Assembly: GCA_025459425.1 (NCBI GenBank)
Contig: JALOQF010000078.1
Location: forward strand, 1-39,151
Reading direction: 5' to 3'
From: Myxococcaceae bacterium
Lineage (GTDB): Bacteria; Myxococcota; Myxococcia; Myxococcales; Myxococcaceae
Length of the DNA: 39,151 nucleotides
Positions 32,753 through 39,151 of the stretch are shown here, one piece after another (within the stretch, counting starts at the first letter, position 1; every line of letters begins with the position of its first letter). Under the pieces are notes generated by a model, which did not search any database, was not told where the DNA came from, and was given only the letters and a program-made list of their open reading frames with translations. The position numbers and the translations under genes were made by a program.

Positions 32753-33781
32753 GTGGGGCCGGTGCTCGACACCCTCTCGCGCCCGCTGCGCAACCTGCGG
32801 CTGTCGGTCACCGACCGCTGCAACCTGCGCTGCGCGTACTGCATGCCCGAGGAAGAGTACGTCTGGCTCGACAAGCGCGACGTGCTGTCGTTCGAAGAGC
32901 TCGCCTTCCTCGTCGACCGGTTCGGCGCCCTCGGCGTCACGAAGGTCCGGCTGACCGGGGGCGAGCCGCTGGTGCGCAAGGATCTCGCGGTGCTGGTGGC
33001 CATGCTGGCGCAGCGCGCGTGGCTCGAGGATCTGGCGCTCACCACGAACGGGGTGCTGCTGGCGGAGCAGGCCCAGGGGCTCCGCGCGGCCGGCCTGAGA
33101 CGACTCACGGTGTCACTCGACACGCTCGACGCCGGCCGGTTCCGCACGCTCACCCGCCGGGACAGCCATGGCGCGGTGCTCGAGGGCATCTCGGCGGCGG
33201 CGCGCGCGGGCTTCCCAGCGGGCCTCAAGCTCGACACGGTGGTGATGCGCGGGGTGAACGACGACGAGCTCGTTCGCCTGCTCGACTACGCGGCCTCGGT
33301 GGGCGCCGAGCTCCGGTTCATCGAGTACATGGACGTGGGCGGCGCGACGCGCTGGCGCCGCGAGGACGTGGTGTCGCGCGCCGAGCTGCTGGTACGGCTG
33401 ACCGAGGCGTTCGGCCCCATCGAGCCGATCGTCGAGCACTCCTCGGCGCCCGCGGAGCGGTTTCGCCTTCGCGACGGTCGCACCTTCGGCATCATCGCCT
33501 CGACGACCCAGCCGTTCTGTCGTGCGTGCGACCGCGCGCGCGTCACGGCCGACGGCACGTTCTTCACCTGCCTCTACGCGACCGAGGGGCTCGATCTGAA
33601 GGCGCCGCTGCGCGCGGGCCTGTCGGCGGCCGAGCTCGAGGCGCTGCTTCGAGCCAGGTGGGCCCGCCGGGTCGACCGGGGGGCCGAACAGCGGTTGGCC
33701 CTCACCGCGCGCGGGCCTCTGGCCACCGCGCAGGAGCTCAAGGCCGAGCCCCGCCGCGAGATGCACACCCGCGGCGGCTGA
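32753..33781 (+). CDS. moaA: GTP 3',8-cyclase MoaA (molybdenum cofactor synthesis)
   Basis: 342 aa from GTG 32753. MoaA is a radical SAM enzyme that, with MoaC, turns GTP into cyclic pyranopterin monophosphate. The SAM cluster is Cys23, Cys27 and Cys30 in CNLRCAYC. TGGEPLVRKDL, TTNGVLL and VSLDTLDAGRF follow. The C-terminal second cluster is CRACDRARVTADGTFFTC. The chain ends in Gly-Gly, which is essential in MoaA. AAGAAGGG in the end of the HD-GYP gene serves as ribosome site. No moaC or other moa gene is adjacent. Confidence 0.96.
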   Translation: MGPVLDTLSRPLRNLRLSVTDRCNLRCAYCMPEEEYVWLDKRDVLSFEELAFLVDRFGALGVTKVRLTGGEPLVRKDLAVLVAMLAQRAWLEDLALTTNGVLLAEQAQGLRAAGLRRLTVSLDTLDAGRFRTLTRRDSHGAVLEGISAAARAGFPAGLKLDTVVMRGVNDDELVRLLDYAASVGAELRFIEYMDVGGATRWRREDVVSRAELLVRLTEAFGPIEPIVEHSSAPAERFRLRDGRTFGIIASTTQPFCRACDRARVTADGTFFTCLYATEGLDLKAPLRAGLSAAELEALLRARWARRVDRGAEQRLALTARGPLATAQELKAEPRREMHTRGG

Positions 33782-33799
33782 CGATCCGGGAGTTCGCCC

Positions 33800-34258
33800 A
33801 TGAAGACGTGGATGAAGGTCGTGCTCGCAGTGCTCGTGCTCGGGGTCCTGACGTGTGGGCTGATCGTCGGCGGCGCCGCCTGGTGGTTCGACTCGAACAA
33901 GGAGCAGCTCAAGGCCGACGGCGACAAGGTGAAGGCCGAGGCTGCGGACTTCGCGCGGGGCACCGACGCCGATGGCTGTGTCGCCGAAGCGCTGCGCCGG
34001 CTCGCGGCGAAGTCAGGCTTCATGGACGAGGTGCGGCACAGGGTGTTCCTCGGCGAGTGCCTGCGCCAGGCGCCACGACGCCCGAACTTCTGCCTCGACG
34101 TCCCCGAGCGCTCGTCGTTGATCGCCGCAGCCGCCTGGAGCGTCGACTTCTGCGCCGACAAGGCGGGCGTCGACCCCCAGGCCTGCGGGCGTCTGACCCA
34201 GGAGGTGCTCGAGGCGTGCGGCGGCAGCTCGAACGAGACGGACGCGCCGCCCCGGTGA
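33800..34258 (+). CDS. Small membrane-anchored Cys-containing protein of unknown function
   Basis: 152 aa. An N-terminal hydrophobic helix (VVLAVLVLGVLTCGLIVGG) anchors the protein; what follows is a helical body with five cysteines (DGCVAEAL, GECLRQAP, NFCLDVP, DFCADKAG, EACGGS) whose spacing suggests disulfides outside the cytoplasm. The Cys within the hydrophobic stretch (LTCG) could make it a lipoprotein, but it is not a clean lipobox. CGGGAG upstream is the ribosome site. It follows moaA by 18 bases. I do not recognise the family. Confidence 0.72.
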   Translation: MKTWMKVVLAVLVLGVLTCGLIVGGAAWWFDSNKEQLKADGDKVKAEAADFARGTDADGCVAEALRRLAAKSGFMDEVRHRVFLGECLRQAPRRPNFCLDVPERSSLIAAAAWSVDFCADKAGVDPQACGRLTQEVLEACGGSSNETDAPPR

Positions 34259-34364
34259 CGTGACTCGAGGTGGCGCCCCAGGGCGTCGGGGTTCGGCTCG
34301 GCTAGAGCAGCTCGCTCGCCTCGTCGCGGAGGACCATGCGTCGAAGCGGGCGAGCTCCGCGAAG

Positions 34365-34838
34365 TCACCTCGAACGACGAGTCGACGGAGCCGAGCGCGG
34401 CCCTGCTGGCCGTCGCGGACGCTCCGGCTTCGCCGCGGTCGAATGTGCTCGAACGAGCGCTGCGAGCGCCTCTGGCTCGTCGAACGCTCCGTCTTCGTTC
34501 AGCGTCACGAGCGCCTTCCAGAGCCGCCCCGAACGATCGAGCTCGTCCACCGCACCGTCTCGGAGCTCCTCGAGGTCGTTCTGTGCCAACCGCCCGACGA
34601 GTTCACGCAACGTGGCAGAGGCAGACCCCACCAACACGGCCAGCTCGCCGTTGGGCGTCCTGCGTTCATCGGCGTCGGGGATGACGACGGGGCGGTCAGG
34701 CGCCTCGCCTGGAGGCGGTCGCGACGTCAGCCGCTTGAGGACCAGCGACTGGAGGTCGACGAGCGCCCGAAGCTCCTTCACCTCGAGCTCGAGCTGCTCG
34801 ACGCGCTCGACCAGCGCCTCGTTCGTCGAGGCCTTCAT
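34365..34838 (-). CDS. Coiled-coil protein of unknown function
   Basis: 157 aa. Residues ~5-45 are a coiled coil (LVERVEQLELEVKELRALV), a Pro-rich linker follows, and residues ~65-135 are helical with RELVGRLAQNDLEELRDG and LWKALVTLNEDGAF. The C-terminus is basic (RPRRPAGPRSAPSTRRSR). The ATG overlaps the pyrF stop as ATGA, so it is coupled to pyrF. No family is recognised. It is the last gene of the pyrF transcript; 106 bases separate its stop from the convergent gene at 34258, with no clear terminator. Confidence 0.65.
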   Translation of the reverse strand: MKASTNEALVERVEQLELEVKELRALVDLQSLVLKRLTSRPPPGEAPDRPVVIPDADERRTPNGELAVLVGSASATLRELVGRLAQNDLEELRDGAVDELDRSGRLWKALVTLNEDGAFDEPEALAALVRAHSTAAKPERPRRPAGPRSAPSTRRSR

Positions 34839-35563
34839 GTCGACCGGAGCGCTGCCTCGACCTCGTCATGAATCGCCCGGGCGGCACCGAGTGGCTCCTT
34901 CGCCTGGGTGATCGGTCGACCGACGACGAGCAGGTTCGCGCCGGCGGCGATCGCCGCGGCGGGCGTCTCGACCCGCGCCTGATCCTGCGACGAAGTGCCC
35001 CGGGGGCGGATACCGGGCGTACACAGCACCAGCCCGTCGCCCACCATGCGGCGCACCTCACTGACCTCTCGCGCCGAGCAGACCAGCCCGCCCACGCCCG
35101 CCTTCGCCGACAGCGCCGCGAGCCGCTCGACCTGCAGCACCATCGGGTCCTCGACGCCCACCGACTGCAGCGTCGGGTCGTCCATCGAGGTCAGCACGGT
35201 CACCGCCAGAATGACGGGCGGCGCCGCGTGCCGTGACGCCGCCCCGGCCGCCGCGCCCTCGACCGCCGCACGGAGCATCGCCTCACCACCACCGGCGTGC
35301 ACCGTCAGGTACGAGGCTCCGAGCGCGCCTGCGGCCTGCGCCGCCAGCTGCACGGTGTTGGGAATGTCGTGGAGCTTGAGATCGAGGAAGACCCGCGCGC
35401 CGCGCTCGGTGAAGGCCTTCACGGCCGACGGCCCGTGCTCCACGAAGAGCGACAGGCCGACCTTCACCACGCCGACGACGGAGCGGACCTGCTCGTACAG
35501 CGCGATGGCGTCAGCCAGCGGGAGATCGGCCGCGAGCGCCACCGCGTCCTTCGCTGCGGCCAT
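34835..35563 (-). CDS. pyrF: Orotidine 5'-phosphate decarboxylase
   Basis: 242 aa. PyrF removes CO2 from OMP to make UMP, the last step of de novo pyrimidine synthesis. Seen: VVKVGLSLF, the catalytic LDLKLHDIPNTV (Asp-Lys-Asp), YLTVHAGGG, ILAVTVLTSMD, LVCSAREV, CTPGIRPRG and LLVVGRPIT. The N-terminal strand reads VALAADLPLADA; most relatives have Leu-Asp here, where the Asp contacts the substrate ribose, so the residue may be replaced or shifted by two. It starts 3 bases after the DsbA-like gene stop. Confidence 0.93.
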   Translation of the reverse strand: MAAAKDAVALAADLPLADAIALYEQVRSVVGVVKVGLSLFVEHGPSAVKAFTERGARVFLDLKLHDIPNTVQLAAQAAGALGASYLTVHAGGGEAMLRAAVEGAAAGAASRHAAPPVILAVTVLTSMDDPTLQSVGVEDPMVLQVERLAALSAKAGVGGLVCSAREVSEVRRMVGDGLVLCTPGIRPRGTSSQDQARVETPAAAIAAGANLLVVGRPITQAKEPLGAARAIHDEVEAALRST

Positions 35564-35566
35564 GGG

Positions 35567-36643
35567 TCAGCGCGCCAGCTCGGCGTCGATGACCTTCTTG
35601 AACTCGTCGAAGGGCATCGCGCCCGAGAGCAGAATGCCGTTGATGAAGAACGCCGGCGTACCGTTCACGCCCGCCTTGCGGCCCGCGTTCATGTCGTCGT
35701 CGACCTTCGCCTTCATCTTGCTGCCATCCAGGCAGGCGTCGAACTTCGCCGTGTCGAGGCCGAGCGTCTTGGCGTGCGTCTTGAGGTCGCCCACGTCGAG
35801 CGCGCCCTGGTTCGCGAAGAGCGTCTTGTGGAACTCCCAGAACTTGCCCTGCTCCTCGGCGCAGGCCGACGCCTCGGCCGCCTTGAAAGCCTTGTCGTGG
35901 AAGTCGAGCGGGAAGTGACGGAAGACCACCTTCACCTTGTCGCCGTAGGTCTTCATCACCTCGTCGACGGCCGGCTCCGCGCGGCTGCAGAACGGGCACT
36001 GGAAGTCCGAGAACTCGACGATGGTGACCTTCGCGCCGGCCCCGCCCTTCGACGGGCCCTTCGCCTCGACGGTGACGCGCGGCGCGGGCGGCTCGCTCAG
36101 GAGCACCTCGACCTGGGCCTTCGCGCGCAGGTCGCCGAAGAGCTTCATCGCCACCTGCCGCTTCTGGTCCTGCTGCAGGAAGTTGATGATCTGCGCGCGC
36201 ATCGACTCGACCGTCGAGCCGGGCGGCATCTGCGCCTTGTTCTCGTCGAACACCTTCTGGATCTCGGCGTCGGCCGGGGGCGGCAGCTTGGCGTCGATGT
36301 TCGCGCGGAGAAACTCTTCCTCGCTCTTGCCTTCCTTCGCCGCCGCTTCCTTCACCAGCGTCTGCACGATCATCTGCTCGAGCGCCTGGCGCCGGGCGTC
36401 GAACTTCTTCTTCTCGAGATCCTTGATCTGCGCGCCGACCATGTCGTCGACGTCCTTGAGCGTGATGTCCTTGCCGTTGAGCTTCGCCAGGACCTGCGAC
36501 GGGTTGTCGCTCGACACCAGCGTCACCTTGTCGCCGCCGCCGCCGGCCGCGGGCTTCGCGGCGCCGTCTTTGTTGTTGTTGCAGCCGACGAGCACGCCGG
36601 CCAGCGCCGACGCAAGGAAGACACTGCGCAGAGAGAGGATCAT
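35567..36643 (-). CDS. Lipoprotein with SurA-like N-domain and DsbA-like thioredoxin domain
   Basis: 358 aa from ATG 36643. The signal peptide ends with lipobox LVGC (Cys21). Residues ~45-190 resemble the chaperone part of SurA/PpiC (AKLNGKDITLKDVDDM, QMIVQTLVKEAAAKEGKSEEEF, AEIQKVFDENK) without a PPIase domain. Residues ~205-358 are a DsbA/DsbG-like thioredoxin fold: VEFSDFQCPFCSRAEP (active Cys216 and Cys219), FRHFPLDFHDKAFKAAEAS, and VNGTPAFFINGILLSGA with the cis-Pro. It probably oxidises or isomerises disulfides in envelope proteins while binding them unfolded; this is inferred. The Cys-rich lipoproteins nearby are possible clients. It is followed closely by pyrF. Confidence 0.88.
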   Translation of the reverse strand: MILSLRSVFLASALAGVLVGCNNNKDGAAKPAAGGGGDKVTLVSSDNPSQVLAKLNGKDITLKDVDDMVGAQIKDLEKKKFDARRQALEQMIVQTLVKEAAAKEGKSEEEFLRANIDAKLPPPADAEIQKVFDENKAQMPPGSTVESMRAQIINFLQQDQKRQVAMKLFGDLRAKAQVEVLLSEPPAPRVTVEAKGPSKGGAGAKVTIVEFSDFQCPFCSRAEPAVDEVMKTYGDKVKVVFRHFPLDFHDKAFKAAEASACAEEQGKFWEFHKTLFANQGALDVGDLKTHAKTLGLDTAKFDACLDGSKMKAKVDDDMNAGRKAGVNGTPAFFINGILLSGAMPFDEFKKVIDAELAR

Positions 36644-36701
36644 GCGCGGGCGTGTAGGCCACCCCTTCCCCCTGCGCAACGAGGAAGCCCCGCCGGATGG
36701 C

Positions 36702-38915
36702 TCAGTGTTCCTGGTGATCGTGGCCGGGCCCACCCCACGGCCCGGCCCAGGGCATGCGAGGCGGCGACAGCCCGGGCACCTCGACGTCGACGAAGCGGCC
36801 CCGGGCTCCCGCGTAGGGCGGGTCGCAGAACTCGCAACGCCCGGCCCACCCGGGCAGCACGTCGGTCATCACCGCCACGCCACCCGCGCGCACCTCGAAG
36901 GCCACCGGCACACCACCGTCTTCGAGCGCGCACGACCAGAGCGGGCGAATCGAGCCGGTCTGGAACCGATCGATCGGGAACGCCTCGAGCGCGGTGCGCG
37001 CGCCGGTCGTCACGAAGCGCAGGGCGACCGGTTGTCCACCCCAGCGTGCCCCGCGCAGCCCACTCTGCGATGCGGCAGCCGCTGGCGCTTCCAGCAGGGC
37101 CGGCGGCCGACCAGCGCTGGGTGAACGCAGCTCTGCCTGCACGCCCTTGGGGCTCGCGACGACCCAGTCGTCGGTGATGAGGCCTTCCCCGAAGGGAATG
37201 CTGAAGGTGTCGATCGCCACGCCGCGCGCCGAGTCGTACAGCCCCCGGCCCGACTCGACGGTGAGGAGCCCGCGGCCGACGGCGATCTCGCCCCCGGGCA
37301 TGCCCTGCACGAAGTGACGCCAGCGCAGCACGCCCGCGGGCGAGTAGCTCATGATGACCGTGCCGGGCGCCTGCGGGTCCGGGAGCGCCGGAGACACGCG
37401 CGCGCTCTGGGTGAAGGCGAAGAAGACGTTGCCTTGCGGGTCCGAGGCCACACCGTACGAGTGGGGGTGGTTGCACGTCTGGAAGATCGGATCCTCGATG
37501 AGGCGGGCCACCACCCGCTGGCCGGTGTCGTCGAGCACCACGAAGCTGAAGCGGCGGCAGTTCGTCTCGCGGCCGTCCTCGAGCCGCCGCGACTCGTAGA
37601 CGACCCCGAGCCGAGACGGGCCGAGCGAGACCAGCCGCGCGAGGAACGTCTCCCAATCGGGGAGCGCGAGCGCCGGCAGATCCTCGAGGACGCGGGTGTA
37701 CGAGAACACGGGCAGGCCGGTGGTGGCGCTCACCGCGGTGACGGCCTGGGGTGGGGCGTCGGCGCACACCACGAGGTCGCTCCACGCGATGCATCGGCGC
37801 GAGCCCATCGGCAGGCGCTGGCCCTGCGGCCCTGCGTTCACCATCGGCGCCGTCGCGAAGTAGCTCGAGAGCGTCACCCCGCCGTCGACGGTGATGAACA
37901 CGTCGCTCCACTGATCGCCGATGCCTCCGTCTTCGGTGGGCCCGCCCAGGCTCCAGCCGGCCACCAGCGGTGCTGCGGGCGGCGTCACGCACACGTCGCC
38001 TTCGCAGCGGCCCTCGCCCCGGCACGGCGTCGCCTCGGCGCAGCGAAACCCGTCGGGTGGATCGCGCGCGACACACTGCCCGTCGAGGCAGATGTTCACC
38101 GAGGTGCAGCTGTCGGAGGTGACGTCACCGCACCGAACCCCGTCGACGACCGGCGCGGTGGTGCACCCGGTGGCCTGCGAGCACACGCCCACCAGGCAGG
38201 GTGACGGGCTGCCGCACGCCGCTGGCAAGGCGACGCAGCCGCGCACCGTCTCGCAGACGTCGAGGGTGCAGGGGTCGCCGTCGTCACAGGTGACGGGTCG
38301 GCCGACGCACTCCCCTGCTCGGCACTGGCCTGCGATCAGGCACCGGTCCATCGCGCCGCAGGCAAGCCCATCGGGCCGGGGCTCGGTGACGCACTGGCTC
38401 GTCGCGCGATCGAACCGCAGCGTCGCGCACTCGCTCGCCTCTCCGCAGTCCGGAGGCTGCCGAGCGGCCATCACGAGCTCGACGGTCGCGGCCTCGGTGC
38501 CTTCGACCAGCAGCCGCAGACGACCGGTACCGATGCCGGCAGTCTCGGCCCGTCCCGTCACCACCACCTCGGTGTCCCCGGGCGGAAGCGTGACCAGGAG
38601 TCCCCCGGGCGGACAGCGCGGCGACGACGCACCACTGGCTTCGTCGCCCACGGGGCAACCAAGCGAGGGGTTGAGCTCGTCGAGCCGAAATGAGGCCCCC
38701 GAGATCTCGACCTGCACCTCCGCGCTGCGCCGCGAGAGGTTCGAGAGCACGACGGTGCGGCTGACGGACACCTGGGTCCACGGGGTGCCGAAGTCGACCA
38801 CGCCGGGAGTCGCGCGCACCTCGAGGTCGATCATCGACACGCCGGTCGGCCGGCACGCTCCGCAGATGAGGACGCCGATGACGACGAGCCGCCGCACGTC
38901 GCGCACTGTAGGCAC
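36702..38915 (-). CDS. Large Cys-rich lipoprotein with probable beta-propeller
   Basis: 737 aa from GTG 38915. The lipobox is ICGAC (Cys21). Residues ~30-150 look like an Ig/ASPM-type beta-sandwich (VDFGTPWTQVSVSRTVVLSNLS). Residues ~155-325 hold over 20 cysteines in short repeats (CDDGDPCTLDVCE, CLVGVCSQATGC, CRGEGRCEGDVC). Residues ~330-720 have propeller-like strands (DPQGNVFFAFTQSARV, SYSPAGVLRWRHF, VGRGLLTVESGRGLYD). The tail ends GHDHQEH. The start could instead be GTG 38897, because TACAGT (38910-38905) lies 7 bases before it; that gives a compact signal peptide starting MRRLVVIGVLICGAC. No catalytic motif is seen; a surface role is inferred. Confidence 0.8.
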   Translation of the reverse strand: MPTVRDVRRLVVIGVLICGACRPTGVSMIDLEVRATPGVVDFGTPWTQVSVSRTVVLSNLSRRSAEVQVEISGASFRLDELNPSLGCPVGDEASGASSPRCPPGGLLVTLPPGDTEVVVTGRAETAGIGTGRLRLLVEGTEAATVELVMAARQPPDCGEASECATLRFDRATSQCVTEPRPDGLACGAMDRCLIAGQCRAGECVGRPVTCDDGDPCTLDVCETVRGCVALPAACGSPSPCLVGVCSQATGCTTAPVVDGVRCGDVTSDSCTSVNICLDGQCVARDPPDGFRCAEATPCRGEGRCEGDVCVTPPAAPLVAGWSLGGPTEDGGIGDQWSDVFITVDGGVTLSSYFATAPMVNAGPQGQRLPMGSRRCIAWSDLVVCADAPPQAVTAVSATTGLPVFSYTRVLEDLPALALPDWETFLARLVSLGPSRLGVVYESRRLEDGRETNCRRFSFVVLDDTGQRVVARLIEDPIFQTCNHPHSYGVASDPQGNVFFAFTQSARVSPALPDPQAPGTVIMSYSPAGVLRWRHFVQGMPGGEIAVGRGLLTVESGRGLYDSARGVAIDTFSIPFGEGLITDDWVVASPKGVQAELRSPSAGRPPALLEAPAAAASQSGLRGARWGGQPVALRFVTTGARTALEAFPIDRFQTGSIRPLWSCALEDGGVPVAFEVRAGGVAVMTDVLPGWAGRCEFCDPPYAGARGRFVDVEVPGLSPPRMPWAGPWGGPGHDHQEH

Positions 38916-39041
38916 GGCCGGGCACCGAACGCTCGTCGAGGAGAGTCCTGTCTACCGCCGCAGCCCCCAGCCGCCCCACCTGCGCGTCATTCGACCCCGA
39001 GCCGCGGTGCAGTAGAAGCTACGGCGCACGAGGAGCACCGA

Positions 39042-39134
39042 ATGGCAACTGATGGTGGCGATCCGAACGGGGACCTCCCGCCGGCGGGGGGAACTCGCTC
39101 TGGGCGTAGCGGCGGAGTTCAGACGTACCCATGA
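39042..39134 (+). CDS. Possible 30-aa ORF coupled to a gene running off the window
   Basis: ATG 39042 has GAGGAG 6 bases upstream and reads 30 codons (MATDGGDPNGDLPPAGGTRS...) to a TGA at 39132. That TGA overlaps an ATG at 39131 (ATGA), which opens a second frame (MTTWGGL) to the window end. The strong ribosome site and overlap suggest a leader peptide or small protein, but the peptide is short, Gly/Pro-rich and without recognised domain. An upstream TTCGAC-N17-TAGAAG (38990-39018) could be a weak promoter. Otherwise 38916-39041 holds nothing I can name. Confidence 0.35.
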   Translation: MATDGGDPNGDLPPAGGTRSGRSGGVQTYP

Positions 39135-39151
39135 CGACGTGGGGCGGGCTC

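Overview
The window is GC-rich chromosomal DNA that most likely comes from a myxobacterium (phylum Myxococcota). The evidence is a Cys-TM-Arg (MYXO-CTERM-like) tail on a giant repeat protein, many large cysteine-rich or repeat-rich lipoproteins, an OmpA protein with thrombospondin type 3 repeats, a PilT-type motor, and a microcompartment operon with the same gene types and order that I recall from Haliangium ochraceum. I see no IS element, phage, CRISPR array or rRNA. Coding density is high and no gene-free stretch exceeds 300 bases. The high GC content creates many long antisense ORFs, which I treat as shadows.

Layout. 1-812 (-): 5' part of glycine dehydrogenase gcvP, divergent from a surface pair at 1051-7524 (a 1545-aa adhesin-like protein and an OmpA/TSP3 protein). 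7594-9538 (+): an AAA+ ATPase and a GNAT acetyltransferase. 9587-11971 (-): a large lipoprotein. 12077-13685 (+): a cyclic-nucleotide-binding protein and a PilT-like ATPase. 13692-15202 (-): yacG, an unknown membrane-anchored protein and an FHA protein. 15243-16577 (+): an FG-GAP lipoprotein. 16645-16719: tRNA-Thr(CGT) with its own promoter and a strong terminator. 16966-18427: a glutamate dehydrogenase gene broken by an internal deletion and frameshift. 18506-19003 (+): a YdjM-like membrane protein. 19167-20555 (-): a GT39-like glycosyltransferase. 20590-20892 (-): a 100-aa protein that is 35% histidine.

21033-24412 (+): a five-gene bacterial microcompartment operon in the order BMC-T, BMC-H, BMC-P, CoA-acylating aldehyde dehydrogenase, BMC-T. 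All three shell-protein classes and one core enzyme are present. No signature aldehyde-generating enzyme, alcohol dehydrogenase or phosphotransacylase lies nearby. Directly downstream, 24456-28676 encodes an unusual 1406-aa zinc-ribbon, membrane, double trypsin-like and Sel1-like protein. Its two protease-like domains appear to have lost complementary catalytic residues.

28711-30117 (-): dihydrolipoyl dehydrogenase. 30277-33781 (+): a 50-aa membrane protein overlapping thiO, an HD-GYP response regulator, and moaA one base after it. 33800-34258 (+): a small anchored protein. 34365-38915 (-): a coiled-coil protein, pyrF, a lipoprotein fusing a SurA-like segment to a DsbA-like domain, and a large Cys-rich lipoprotein. 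The last 110 bases hold a possible 30-codon ORF coupled to a gene that runs off the end.

The most interesting items are the compact microcompartment operon with its divergent His-rich neighbour, the 1406-aa protein, the damaged glutamate dehydrogenase, the exact 813-bp repeat period in the giant adhesin, and a recurrent extended -10 motif, TGGTA(G/C)(G/C)CT.
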